Shown here piece after piece: positions 25,093 through 33,645 of a stretch of DNA of 64,000 nucleotides. The notes below the pieces were generated by a model that did not search any database, was not told the origin of the DNA, and worked only from the letters and a program-made list of their open reading frames with translations. Location: the NCBI RefSeq assembly GCF_000472385.1, contig NZ_AWZU01000035.1:1-64000 (forward strand). The letters run 5' to 3'. Made by a program: the position numbers and the translations under genes. How positions within the stretch are numbered: position 1 is the first letter of the stretch; each line of letters begins with the position of its first letter. The DNA comes from Bradyrhizobium sp. ARR65 (lineage in GTDB: Bacteria; Pseudomonadota; Alphaproteobacteria; Rhizobiales; Xanthobacteraceae).

Positions 25093-25701
25093 ATGACGAC
25101 GATCGCCGAACTGCCGGCAGGTTTCTCGGACAAGGTGCTGTCGGCGCAGACGACTTTCCGCTCGGTGATGGAGGCGATGGCGCGGCCCGGCACCGTCCAG
25201 CGCGTCACAGCGTCAGTCGGCGCGCCGCGGCATCTGATGCGCGGCGCGGCCGCGATCGCCTTGACGTTGTTCGATCACGACACGCCGATCTGGCTCGATC
25301 CGCTGCTGTCGGAAACCGCCGAGGTAAAGAATTGGCTGAAATTCCACAGCGGGGCGCCGGTGACTATCGATCCGCGGGTCGCCAGCTTTGCGCTCGTCAG
25401 CGAGCCCAGCGCACTTCCTGCTCTCGATCGCTTCTCCTTCGGCAGCAATGAATATCCGGACCGTTCGACGACGCTGATCCTGCAGGTCGACAGCCTGGCG
25501 CGCGGCGTGCAGTACGAGTTGCGTGGGCCGGGTATCGACGGCGGAACGATCCTGCACGCCAATATCAGGCCGGTAAATCTGTTCGAACGGCTCGCCATCA
25601 ATGCCGCGTTGTTTCCACGTGGCATCGATGTCGTGCTGGTCGCAGACGATGCAGTCGTCGCGATCCCGCGCACGACACGCTGTGTCGGTTACGGAGGTTA
25701 G
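25093..25701 (+). CDS. phnH: C-P lyase complex subunit PhnH
   Basis: The 202-residue PhnH homologue is a structural subunit of the C-P lyase core complex and carries no known catalytic residues. Recognisable stretches are FRSVMEAMARPGTVQRV, LTLFDHDTPIWLDP, LVSEPSALPAL, YPDRSTTLILQV, LRGPGIDGG and FPRGIDVVLV. The ATG at 25093 starts 3 nt after the phnG stop with a GAGGGATGAG site; a GTG at 25090 is a possible alternative. Confidence 0.92.
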   Translation: MTTIAELPAGFSDKVLSAQTTFRSVMEAMARPGTVQRVTASVGAPRHLMRGAAAIALTLFDHDTPIWLDPLLSETAEVKNWLKFHSGAPVTIDPRVASFALVSEPSALPALDRFSFGSNEYPDRSTTLILQVDSLARGVQYELRGPGIDGGTILHANIRPVNLFERLAINAALFPRGIDVVLVADDAVVAIPRTTRCVGYGG

Positions 25702-25704
25702 AGA

Positions 25705-26808
25705 ATGTATGTCGCCGTCAAAGGAGGCGAACGCGCGATCGAAAACGCTCATCGTCTGTTGGCGCGTGAGCGGCGGGGCGAAGCGGATGTGCCGGAGATC
25801 GCGCTGGCGCAGATCTCCGGGCAACTCGCGCTTGCGGTGGATCGGGTGATGAGCGAGGGCTCGCTCTATGACCGCGAGCTTGCGGCGCTCGCGATCAAGC
25901 AGGCGCGCGGCGACATGATCGAGGCGATCTTCCTGGTGCGCGCGTTCCGTGCCACCCTGCCGCGTTTCGGTGCGACCGAGCCCGTCGATACCGGCAAGAT
26001 GCAGGTGCGGCGGCGGATTTCGGCTATCTTCAAGGATATCCCCGGCGGCCAGATTCTCGGGCCGACCTTCGACTACACCCATCGTCTGTTGGACCCGCAG
26101 CTCGCCGAAGGGTTTGTTCCGGACGAGCCGGCGGTGGCGGAAGCCAGCAGCGCTCCGACCCCGCGCGTCACAGACATTCTCGGCCGTGACGGCCTGATCG
26201 AGTCGTCTTCGCCGGCGAGTGCACGCCAGGCGGTGGGCGATCTGACGCGCGAGCCGCTCAGCTTTCCGGCCGATCGCGATCTGCGCCTGCAAAATCTCGC
26301 GCGCGGTGATGAGGGGTTTCTGCTTGCGCTCGGTTATTCCTCACAGCGCGGCTACGGCCGCAATCACCCGTTCGCGGGCGAGATCCGCTTCGGCGAGGTC
26401 GAGGTCGAATTCCCGGCCGAAGAGGTCGGCTTTGCCGTGCCCTTGGGCACGATCGAGCTGACGGAGTGCCAGATGGTCAACCAGTTCAAGGGTTCGGCGA
26501 CCGAAGCGCCGTGCTTCACCCGCGGATATGGCCTCGCGTTTGGCCAGAGCGAGCGCAAGACCATGTCGATGGCGCTGGTCGACCGCGCGCTTCGGGCCCG
26601 CGAGCTCGGCGAAGAGGTGCTGGCGCCGGTGCAGGACGAGGAGTTCGTGATGTCGCATTCCGACAATGTGCAGGCGACCGGATTTGTCGAGCATTTGAAG
26701 CTGCCGCATTACGTGGATTTCCAGTCCGAGCTGGGCTTGCTGCGCAAATTGCGGGACGAGTTCTTCCAGGCCGAGGCGCGGCCGGAGTTGAAGGAGGCCG
26801 CTGAATGA
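25705..26808 (+). CDS. phnI: C-P lyase subunit PhnI (nucleosidase/phosphonate ribosyltransferase)
   Basis: The 367-residue PhnI homologue begins with the invariant MYVAVKGGERAIENAH. It catalyses displacement of the purine base from ATP or GTP by phosphonate, together with PhnG, PhnH and PhnL. Other family stretches are SEGSLYDRELAALAIKQARG, ALGYSSQRGYGRNHPF, GFAVPLGTIELTECQMVNQF and SHSDNVQATGFVEHLKLPHY. A GGAGG site precedes the ATG, 3 nt after phnH, and its stop overlaps phnJ by 4 nt. Confidence 0.95.
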   Translation: MYVAVKGGERAIENAHRLLARERRGEADVPEIALAQISGQLALAVDRVMSEGSLYDRELAALAIKQARGDMIEAIFLVRAFRATLPRFGATEPVDTGKMQVRRRISAIFKDIPGGQILGPTFDYTHRLLDPQLAEGFVPDEPAVAEASSAPTPRVTDILGRDGLIESSSPASARQAVGDLTREPLSFPADRDLRLQNLARGDEGFLLALGYSSQRGYGRNHPFAGEIRFGEVEVEFPAEEVGFAVPLGTIELTECQMVNQFKGSATEAPCFTRGYGLAFGQSERKTMSMALVDRALRARELGEEVLAPVQDEEFVMSHSDNVQATGFVEHLKLPHYVDFQSELGLLRKLRDEFFQAEARPELKEAAE

Positions 26809-27689
26809 ATGCGCCCGCCTACAACTTCGCCTATCTGGACGAGCAGACCAAGCGGATGATCCGTCGCGCCATCCTGAAGGCGATTGCCATTCCCGGCTAT
26901 CAGGTGCCGTTTGCCAGCCGAGAGATGCCGATGCCCTATGGCTGGGGCACCGGCGGTGTGCAAGTGACTGCGGCCATCCTCGGGCCCGACGATGTGCTGA
27001 AGGTGATCGATCAAGGTTCTGATGACACCACCAACGCCATCTCGATCCGAAAATTCTTCGCCAAGACCGCCGGCGTGAAAACCACGACGTCGACCGCGGA
27101 AGCCACCGTCATCCAGACCCGCCACCGGATTCCGGAAATGCCGCTGCATGCCGGGCAGGTCCTGGTCTATCAGGTGCCGATCCCGGAGCCGCTGCGCTTC
27201 CTCGAGCCGCGCGAAACCGAGACGCGCCGTATGCATGCGCTCGCCGAATACGGATTGATGCATGTGAAGCTCTACGAGGACATCGCCCGCTTCGGGCACA
27301 TCGCGACGTCCTACGCCTATCCGGTGAAGGTGAACGCGCGCTATGTGATGGATCCGTCGCCGACGCCGAAATTCGACAATCCGAAGATGGACGATTGCGC
27401 CGCGCTGCAGCTCTTCGGGGCAGGGCGCGAAAAACGGATTTACGCGGTGCCACCGCATACGTCGGTGATCTCGCTCGATTTCGAGGACCATCCCTTCAGC
27501 CGGTACCGCTTCGATGCGCCCTGCGCGCTGTGCGGCGCGGAGGATACCTATCTCGACGAAATCGTAACCGACGATCAGGGCGGGCGAATGTTCGTCTGCT
27601 CCGACACCGATTATTGCGAGGGCCGTCAAGCGAAGGGGCATCGCGGCACCCAAAGCGCCGCTCCACACAAGGAGGCGACGCGTGGTTGA
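26805..27689 (+). CDS. phnJ: C-P lyase radical SAM subunit PhnJ
   Basis: PhnJ breaks the carbon-phosphorus bond of ribosyl-1-alkylphosphonate 5-phosphate by radical chemistry. The 294-residue protein keeps the four essential Cys: CALC (Cys240, Cys243), then Cys265 and Cys271, in the family spacing that holds a 4Fe-4S cluster outside the CxxxCxxC rule and supplies the thiyl Cys. IPGYQVPF near residue 30 contains the Gly proposed to carry the radical. No key residue is missing, so the enzyme is predicted active. The start overlaps phnI (ATGA) and the stop overlaps phnK by 8 nt. Confidence 0.96.
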   Translation: MNAPAYNFAYLDEQTKRMIRRAILKAIAIPGYQVPFASREMPMPYGWGTGGVQVTAAILGPDDVLKVIDQGSDDTTNAISIRKFFAKTAGVKTTTSTAEATVIQTRHRIPEMPLHAGQVLVYQVPIPEPLRFLEPRETETRRMHALAEYGLMHVKLYEDIARFGHIATSYAYPVKVNARYVMDPSPTPKFDNPKMDDCAALQLFGAGREKRIYAVPPHTSVISLDFEDHPFSRYRFDAPCALCGAEDTYLDEIVTDDQGGRMFVCSDTDYCEGRQAKGHRGTQSAAPHKEATRG

Positions 27690-28482
27690 TGCAAACGGCG
27701 CGCGGGGGGATGATCAGCCGCTCCTGGTCGCGGATGGCCTCTGCAAGAATTACGGCCGGCTCGCTGCCTGCCGCGATGTTTCCTTCACGCTGTATCCCGG
27801 GGAGGTGCTGGCAATTGTCGGCGAATCCGGCTCCGGCAAATCGACGCTGCTGCAACTCCTCTCGGCACAGATGGCGCCGACGTCAGGGCGGGTGTGCTAC
27901 CGTATGCGGGACGGAGTGACGCGCGATCTGGCCTCGCTCGGCGAAGCGGAGCGGCGCTTCCTGTTTCGCACCGACTGGGGCTTTGTGCACCAGGACCCGG
28001 CGCAGGGTCTGCGCATGGCGGTTTCAGCGGGCGCCAATGTCGGCGAGCGGCTGATGGCTGTCGGCTGGAACCACTATGGCCGCATCCGCCAGACCGCAAC
28101 GTCCTGGCTGGAGCGTGTCGAGATCGACACCGCGCGCATCGACGATACGCCGCGGACATATTCGGGCGGCATGCGCCAGCGCCTGCAGATCGCACGCAAT
28201 CTGGTCACCGAGCCGCGCCTGGTGTTCATGGACGAGCCGACCGGTGGCCTCGACGTCTCCGTGCAGGCGCGGCTGCTTGATCTCGTGCGCACGCTGGTCA
28301 CCGAGCTTGGACTGGCCGTGATCGTGGTGACCCATGATCTTGCGGTGGCACGGCTGCTGTCGCATCGGGTGATGGTGATGAAAGCCGGGCGCGTCATCGA
28401 GACCGGGCTCACCGATCAGGTGCTCGATGATCCGCGCGAGCCCTATACGCAACTGCTCGTTTCCTCGATTCTGCCCCCATGA
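27682..28482 (+). CDS. phnK: C-P lyase ABC-type ATPase PhnK
   Basis: The 266-residue ATPase has Walker A GESGSGKST (47-55), signature YSGGMRQRLQ and Walker B LVFMDEPTGGLD. In structural work PhnK docks on the PhnGHIJ core rather than acting in transport. The start is GTG at 27682 inside the end of phnJ, with an excellent AAGGAGG site; its stop overlaps phnL (ATGA at 28479-28482). Confidence 0.93.
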   Translation: MVDANGARGDDQPLLVADGLCKNYGRLAACRDVSFTLYPGEVLAIVGESGSGKSTLLQLLSAQMAPTSGRVCYRMRDGVTRDLASLGEAERRFLFRTDWGFVHQDPAQGLRMAVSAGANVGERLMAVGWNHYGRIRQTATSWLERVEIDTARIDDTPRTYSGGMRQRLQIARNLVTEPRLVFMDEPTGGLDVSVQARLLDLVRTLVTELGLAVIVVTHDLAVARLLSHRVMVMKAGRVIETGLTDQVLDDPREPYTQLLVSSILPP

Positions 28483-29189
28483 GCACGCCGATGACTGCGA
28501 TGATCGAGATCACGAACGCGGAAAAGACCTTCATCATGCATCTGCAGGGTGGGGTGAGATTGCCCGTGGTGCGTGGTGTGTCCTTTGACGTCAATGCAGG
28601 CGAATGCGTTGTGCTGGCGGGACCGTCAGGCGCGGGCAAGTCCTCGATCCTGAAGATGATCTTTGGCAACTACCGCTGCGACGACGGACGGATCGGAATC
28701 CGGCATGAAGATGCGTGGATCGATCTCGCCAAAGCGGAGCCGCGCGAAGTCCTGAGTGTACGCCGCTCGACCATCGGCTATGTCAGCCAGTTCCTGCGTG
28801 CGGTGCCGCGAGTGCCAACCACCGACGTCGTTGCCGAGCCGCTGATCGCGACGGGCGTACCGCGCGAAGAGGCGTACGCACAGGCCGCGCGCCTCCTGCG
28901 CCGCCTCAACATCTCCGAACGGCTTTGGTCGTTGCCGCCATCGACTTTCTCCGGGGGCGAGCAGCAGCGCGTCAATATTGCGCGAGGGTTCATCTCGGAC
29001 CACCCGATCTTGCTGTTGGATGAACCCACGGCATCGCTCGACGCGGCCAATCGGGAGATCGTCGTCAGCCTGATCAACGAGAAAAAGCGGGCCGGTGTCG
29101 CCATGGCCGCGATCGTGCATGACGATGAGGTGCGTCGTGCCATTGCCGATCGTATCGTCGATGTCACCAGCTTCGCCGCCGCCGCATGA
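28479..29189 (+). CDS. phnL: C-P lyase ABC-type ATPase PhnL
   Basis: The 236-residue protein has Walker A GPSGAGKSS (48-56), the VSQFLRAVPRVPTTDVVAEP stretch typical of PhnL, signature FSGGEQQRVNIARG and Walker B ILLLDEPTASLD. PhnL binds with PhnK to the core complex. It overlaps phnK by 4 nt and phnM follows closely. It is soluble and has no transport partner here. Confidence 0.93.
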   Translation: MSTPMTAMIEITNAEKTFIMHLQGGVRLPVVRGVSFDVNAGECVVLAGPSGAGKSSILKMIFGNYRCDDGRIGIRHEDAWIDLAKAEPREVLSVRRSTIGYVSQFLRAVPRVPTTDVVAEPLIATGVPREEAYAQAARLLRRLNISERLWSLPPSTFSGGEQQRVNIARGFISDHPILLLDEPTASLDAANREIVVSLINEKKRAGVAMAAIVHDDEVRRAIADRIVDVTSFAAAA

Positions 29190-29197
29190 GGAAAGGA

Positions 29198-30352
29198 ATG
29201 ATGGCGAGTTCCGATACCGTCATTGGCAATGCCAGAATTGTCCTGGCGGAAGATGTAATCGAGCAGGGCTGGATCGCCGTTGCGGACGGCCGCATCGCCG
29301 AAGTCGGTGAAGGCCGGCCTCCCGACCGCAGCCAGGACGCCGGCGGCGACCTGATCATGCCCGGCTTGATCGAACTGCACACCGATCATCTTGAAGCACA
29401 CTACATACCAAGGCCGAAAGTGTTCTGGGACCCGACGGCGGCCGTAGTGTCCTATGACGGACAATTGGCAACGTCGGGCATCACTACCGTGCTGGATTCC
29501 TTGCGGGTGTGGCGCGAGGAAGGGGCCGGGGAGGTCGATGGCCGCGCCGGCGTTCTTGCGGAAGCGATTGCCGCGGCGCGCGAGGCCAATCTGCTGCGCG
29601 CAGATCACTTCCTGCATCTGCGCTGCGAGATTCCGATGCCGAGCGTGGTGGAGGAGGCTAAGGAACTGGTCGGCCGTCCTGACGTCCGCTTGATGTCGCT
29701 GATGGACCATACGCCGGGCCAGCGGCAGTTTCGCGACGAAGGCAAGCTGCGTGACTATTATCGCGGCAAGGGCGGCGGCAGGACCGATGCCGAGCTCGAT
29801 GTGCTGTTCGAGAAGCGCTTCGCCTATCAGAAGGCCTATGCGGCGGACAATCTGCGTGCGATCGCGGCGTTGGCGCAGCAATATGGGGTTCCACTCGCCA
29901 GCCACGACGACACCACGGAAGAGAATGTCGCAGACGCCGTGCGCCACCGGGTGTCTGTCGCGGAGTTTCCGACCACCATGGAGGCCGCGCGCGGCCTGCA
30001 CCAGGTCGGCATCGCGATTCTGATGGGGGCACCGAACGTGGTGCGTGGTGGCTCGCATTCCGGCAACATCGCCGCGGTCGATCTCGCGCGAGAGGGGTTA
30101 CTGAACATTCTCTCGTCCGACTACATTCCTTCCAGCCTGCTGATGGGAGCTTTGCAGTTGCCGCAGCGTGTGCCGGCGATCGATCTCGCATCCGCCGTCC
30201 GCACGGTGACCAAGGCGCCGGCGGAAGCGGTCGGTCTGTCCGATCGCGGCGAGATCGCGATCGGCAAACGGGCTGATCTCATTCGCGTCCACATGGCGCG
30301 CGATCTTCCGGTGGTGCGCTGCGTCTGGCGCGAGGGGCAGCGGGTCGCATGA
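29198..30352 (+). CDS. phnM: PhnM, ribosyl-1-alkylphosphonate 5-triphosphate diphosphatase
   Basis: The 384-residue amidohydrolase releases diphosphate from the triphosphate intermediate before PhnJ acts. It has the canonical MPGLIELHTDHLEAHYIPRP (His61, His64), ASHDDTT, MGAPNVVRGGSHSGN and LSSDYIPSSLL. I favour the ATG at 29198 (or 29201), which follows a GAGGAAAGG site; the ATG at 29186 overlapping phnL would also fit the operon style. It is the second, more typical PhnM of the locus. Confidence 0.93.
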   Translation: MMASSDTVIGNARIVLAEDVIEQGWIAVADGRIAEVGEGRPPDRSQDAGGDLIMPGLIELHTDHLEAHYIPRPKVFWDPTAAVVSYDGQLATSGITTVLDSLRVWREEGAGEVDGRAGVLAEAIAAAREANLLRADHFLHLRCEIPMPSVVEEAKELVGRPDVRLMSLMDHTPGQRQFRDEGKLRDYYRGKGGGRTDAELDVLFEKRFAYQKAYAADNLRAIAALAQQYGVPLASHDDTTEENVADAVRHRVSVAEFPTTMEAARGLHQVGIAILMGAPNVVRGGSHSGNIAAVDLAREGLLNILSSDYIPSSLLMGALQLPQRVPAIDLASAVRTVTKAPAEAVGLSDRGEIAIGKRADLIRVHMARDLPVVRCVWREGQRVA

Positions 30353-30942
30353 GCGAGGCTCCGACGATATCGGCCGCCGCTGCCGGGGCAATCGGCCCGG
30401 GCCGGCTTATTCTGGTCGTCGGTCCGAGCGGAGCGGGCAAGGATACTTTGCTGGGTCTTGCCCGCATGGCGTGCACAGACGAGCCCGGCATCGTGTTTGC
30501 GCGCCGCGTGGTGACGCGAGAGGCCTCGGCATTCGAGGACAACGAGCAGTTGTCCGCCGATGCGTTCCGAGAGGCCTTGGCGCGTGGCGAGTTTGCGATA
30601 CATTGGGAGGCGCACGGTCACAGCTATGGTCTGCCGCGGGCCATTGACGACGATATCCGCGCCGGCCGCACGGTGGTGGCCAACGTGTCCCGTACGGTGA
30701 TCGAGCCGATGCGACGCGTTTATTCCAACGTCGTTGTTGTTGCGATTACCGCGCCTTCGGACGTGCTCGCCAAGCGCCTGGCGATGCGGGCGCGAACGAG
30801 CGACGGTGTGCTCGAGCACCGCCTTCAGCGCGCGCTTGCTCAGAGTGCCGAACCGGACAAAACCATCGTGAATATTGGCAGCGCGGAATTCCACGCGCGT
30901 CAATTGGTGCAGATTATCAGAGGAGTGCGGCTTGACGAATAG
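30349..30942 (+). CDS. phnN: Ribose 1,5-bisphosphokinase PhnN
   Basis: The 197-residue kinase makes phosphoribosyl diphosphate (PRPP) from ribose 1,5-bisphosphate, the exit step of the C-P lyase pathway. It has a P-loop GPSGAGKDT (25-33), a guanylate-kinase-like fold, RRVVTREASAFEDNEQLS and EAHGHSYGLP. It overlaps the phnM stop by 4 nt and is the last recognisable phn gene of the operon. Confidence 0.93.
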   Translation: MSEAPTISAAAAGAIGPGRLILVVGPSGAGKDTLLGLARMACTDEPGIVFARRVVTREASAFEDNEQLSADAFREALARGEFAIHWEAHGHSYGLPRAIDDDIRAGRTVVANVSRTVIEPMRRVYSNVVVVAITAPSDVLAKRLAMRARTSDGVLEHRLQRALAQSAEPDKTIVNIGSAEFHARQLVQIIRGVRLDE

Positions 30943-30965
30943 CCGCAGCGCGGAAGGGAATGGCA

Positions 30966-31577
30966 ATGGCGGTGATTAAGTCGGTCGAGCAGCTCGAGGC
31001 GATCTATGGTCATCCCGGCGAGACCTCGACCGTGAAGGTCGCCGATCGGGTGACCCCGTCCTATCGCGTGTTGATCGAAAAGTCGCCATTCGCAGCGCTC
31101 GCGACCTCAGGACCCGAGGGGTTGGACTGTTCGCCACGCGGCGATGTGCCCGGCTTCGTGCGGGTACATGATGAAAAGACCCTGATGATGCCGGATCGCC
31201 GCGGCAACAACCGGATCGATTCGCTGCGCAATATTGTCCGCGATCCCAGGGTCGCGCTGCTGTTCCTGATCCCGGGCTGCGGCAACACGCTGCGTGTCAA
31301 TGGGCGCGCATACGTGTCCGACGATCCGGAACTGCTGGCGTCCTTCAGGATGGAGGGCAAGGCGCCGCGCACCGTCATCGTGCTGACGGTTGAGGAGATC
31401 TACTTCCAGTGCGCCCGCGCGATCGTTCGTTCCGATCTCTGGAATCCCGACAGGCGAGTGGATCCCAAGAGTCTGCCCACGCCAGGACAAATCCTTGCCG
31501 AGATGAGCGAGAACCGGATCGGCGGCGAAGAGTATGACCGCGCCTGGCCGGAACGGGCGCGGCAGTCGATGTGGTGA
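30966..31577 (+). CDS. PPOX-class FMN-dependent oxidoreductase-like protein
   Basis: The 203-residue protein resembles the pyridoxamine-phosphate-oxidase-like split-barrel flavoprotein group of the DR_2398 type. Clear stretches are FAALATSGPEGLDCSPRGD, MMPDRRGNNRIDSLRNIV and IFFLIPGCGNTLRV-like LLFLIPGCGNTLRVNGRA. It starts 24 nt after phnN on the same strand with a GGAAGGGA site, so it may be co-transcribed, but a phosphonate role is unproven. ATG at 30960 is an alternative start. The substrate is unknown. Confidence 0.8.
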   Translation: MAVIKSVEQLEAIYGHPGETSTVKVADRVTPSYRVLIEKSPFAALATSGPEGLDCSPRGDVPGFVRVHDEKTLMMPDRRGNNRIDSLRNIVRDPRVALLFLIPGCGNTLRVNGRAYVSDDPELLASFRMEGKAPRTVIVLTVEEIYFQCARAIVRSDLWNPDRRVDPKSLPTPGQILAEMSENRIGGEEYDRAWPERARQSMW

Positions 31578-31617
31578 TATTTCGTACGATCGGAGGAGTT
31601 GATGACGGCTCTCTGAA

Positions 31618-31648
31618 GATCATGCTTAACGTTTGGTTAAGCATGATC
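31618..31648. terminator. Perfect 13-bp palindrome between convergent genes
   Basis: GATCATGCTTAAC (31618-31630) and its exact complement (31636-31648) flank a 5-nt loop. It sits between two converging genes and can form the same hairpin in either transcript, so a two-way terminator or a dispersed palindromic repeat is likely. There is no long T-run on either side. Confidence 0.5.
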
Positions 31649-31673
31649 GCGGTCGAAATGGTCCTGCTCTGCC

Positions 31674-31895
31674 TCAGGCTGCAAGGTCCAGCAATTTCGA
31701 TGACCCTCTGATCAGCACCTTGCGTCCTCTCGGGGTGATCACGGGCGATTCGCCTTGGAGCGTCACGAGATCCAGCGCCGCTAGCTGCGCCAAAATGGAG
31801 CGGCTGATGACACGCCGCTGATGTGTTGGCAACCGCAGCGCCTTCAGCGTTTCCCACTGATCCGGGGTAAGATCATAGTCGAATTCTGCGTCCAT
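31674..31895 (-). CDS. Small conserved-looking protein, possible winged-helix
   Basis: The 73-residue protein begins MDAEFDYDLTPDQWETLKAL and contains SRSILAQLAALDLVTLQGES then VITPRGRKVLI, a layout like a small winged-helix (helix, recognition-like helix, GxVxxTPRG wing). DNA binding is therefore possible but inferred. The ATG at 31895 follows a GAGGCAGG site. It is a single gene facing the PPOX gene tail to tail. Confidence 0.6.
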   Translation of the reverse strand: MDAEFDYDLTPDQWETLKALRLPTHQRRVISRSILAQLAALDLVTLQGESPVITPRGRKVLIRGSSKLLDLAA

Positions 31896-32146
31896 GCCTG
31901 CCTCAGGGCGTCGTTGGTCTCGCGCGCCTCTTACATAGCCTGCGTGAAAAGTATGCGACTACAATGCGTCCTGATTTCGACCCACGAACAAGCTTTGTTG
32001 AAAATCGTAAACGGCACGAAATGGCGCGACAGGTTATGCGGCTGTCACATCGGCGTGGCAAATGGGCTTATTGATCGCTTCGAATCGGCGGCCGCGTCAA
32101 TTTGACGCCGTGCTCGCATGGACGCACCGCCCTGAATCCCGATTGG

Positions 32147-33286
32147 ATGCAAAACAAGCTCACGCGTGGTCGCAGGCTCAAGCGCCTTGGCGGCGCGCTC
32201 GTCAGCATTGCGATCGGCGGCCTCGCGGTGTTTGCGCTGACCCATGCGCTTCGAAACATTCGATACGAAGAAGTATTCGCCATCATTCGCGATACTGACG
32301 TCCATGTGATTGTGCTCTCGTTGATTTTGGTAACGGCCTCCTACGGCAGCATCACACTTTACGACTGGCTGGCGCTGCACACGATGGGACGCAAGGACGT
32401 GCCTTATCGTATCGCGGCACTGGCGAGCTTCACCAGCTATCCGATCGCCCATGGGCTTGGAGCCGTGGCGCTGATCTCTCCGGTGATTCGCTATCGGATC
32501 TATTCCGGCAACGGCCTTTCCGCCTTCGGAGTTGCCAATATCTGCTTTCTCACCGGGCTCACATTCTGGCTCGGCAATATGACGGCGCTGGGATTCAGCC
32601 TGCTGTACGAGCCCGCGGCGATCAGCGTCATCGATCATCTTTCGCCGATGTCCAATCGCGTACTGGCGCTGATCCTCCTGGGCGGCGTGGGCGGGTTCGT
32701 GGTCTGGAGCTGGCTGAATCCGCGCCATCTCGGAAAGAGCCGCTGGCTGGTCCGGCTTCCCTCCGGCCCGTTGGTGCTGCTGCAGATCGTGGTCGGATTG
32801 CTGGATCTCACAACGGCAGCGGTGGCGATGTATGTGCTGATACCTGAGGGGCTCGATCTCGGGCTGTTTCGGCTGCTCGCGGTTTTCGTTGCGGCAACCT
32901 TGCTCGGCTTCGTCAGCCATGCGCCCGCCGGATTAGGCGTGTTCGACGCGACCATTCTGATGGGGCTTGGCGGTGAAAGTCGCGAGCCGTTGCTCGCTGC
33001 GCTTTTGATGTTCCGCTTTCTTTATCACTTTATACCGCTCGTGATCGCGGTGACGCTATTCGGCGGCGTCGAGGCGTGGCGAAGCCTGCGCGCGAAGAAA
33101 GCTGTGGAACAGCAGTGGATATCAGACGGGCGAATTGAGCTTCAGCCCGACCATGCCGGCGACGATCAGTGTCAGGCAGATGAGACGAACCGGATCGGTC
33201 GGCTCGCTGTAGAGGATCATGCCGACGAGAATGCTGCCGACCGCACCGATCCCGGTCCACACCGCGTACGCCGTGCCGAACGGTAG
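32147..33286 (+). CDS. YbhN/UPF0104-type integral membrane protein (LPG synthase TM-like)
   Basis: The protein has about eight membrane spans of the lysylphosphatidylglycerol-synthase transmembrane family, with the family stretch GLGAVALISPVIRYRIYSGN and FVSHAPAGLGVFDATILMGL. Flippase-like functions are known for relatives. The start is ATG at 32147. The family similarity ends near residue 320 (position about 33110); the last 55 residues are antisense to the SMR gene on the other strand and are unusually polar, so the reading frame may have lost its original stop. Confidence 0.78.
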   Translation: MQNKLTRGRRLKRLGGALVSIAIGGLAVFALTHALRNIRYEEVFAIIRDTDVHVIVLSLILVTASYGSITLYDWLALHTMGRKDVPYRIAALASFTSYPIAHGLGAVALISPVIRYRIYSGNGLSAFGVANICFLTGLTFWLGNMTALGFSLLYEPAAISVIDHLSPMSNRVLALILLGGVGGFVVWSWLNPRHLGKSRWLVRLPSGPLVLLQIVVGLLDLTTAAVAMYVLIPEGLDLGLFRLLAVFVAATLLGFVSHAPAGLGVFDATILMGLGGESREPLLAALLMFRFLYHFIPLVIAVTLFGGVEAWRSLRAKKAVEQQWISDGRIELQPDHAGDDQCQADETNRIGRLAVEDHADENAADRTDPGPHRVRRAER

Positions 33287-33445
33287 GGAGCGCAGCGCCA
33301 GGGCCATCAACGCGAAGCTGAGCACGATCGCAACCGCCGTTGCAGCGGTCGGCCAGAACCGGGTCAGGCCATCGGAATATTTGAGCCCAAGCGCCCAGGC
33401 GACCTCGAGGAGTCCCGCGCCAAGCAGTGCGAGCCATGCGCTCAT
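33122..33445 (-). CDS. Small multidrug resistance (SMR) transporter, SugE-like
   Basis: The 107-residue protein has four membrane spans and the conserved Glu14 in LLEVAWALGLKYS that binds protons and cationic drugs. WTGIGAVGSILVGMILYSEP is the typical third-span signature. SugE/Gdx relatives export guanidinium, others quaternary ammonium compounds; I cannot tell which. The ATG at 33445 follows GAGAAAGCC. Its last 165 nt overlap the tail of the YbhN-like gene on the plus strand. Confidence 0.88.
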   Translation of the reverse strand: MSAWLALLGAGLLEVAWALGLKYSDGLTRFWPTAATAVAIVLSFALMALALRSLPFGTAYAVWTGIGAVGSILVGMILYSEPTDPVRLICLTLIVAGMVGLKLNSPV

Positions 33446-33542
33446 GGCTTTCTCCGCCCGGTGGCGGCTGTGAACACGGCATCCTTCATGGGCAGCATAG
33501 TCTCGATCGGAAGGCGTCCATCTCCTCATTGCGTTGTTCGCG

Positions 33543-33559
33543 CGACAGGGATGTGACAG
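33543..33559 (-). promoter_or_regulatory. Candidate Pho box near btaA
   Basis: On the reverse strand CTGTCACATCCCTGTCG contains two TGTC half-sites 11 bp apart, close to the PhoB consensus. It lies in the 200-nt gap between the SMR gene and btaA, 87 nt before btaA, but oriented toward the SMR gene. Betaine-lipid genes are known to respond to phosphate starvation, which makes the site plausible; orientation keeps confidence low. Confidence 0.4.
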
Positions 33560-33645
33560 CGCCGTTCACAACGGCGCCTTGCCTCTTGTCGCAAAACTGC
33601 AGCGCAGGCGCTGTAGCGTCATCGAATCGCTGACTCGAGGCTCGG

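Noticed and set aside
28778..30058. 426-codon frame on the reverse strand
   Set aside because: Antisense to phnL and phnM, which are well supported.
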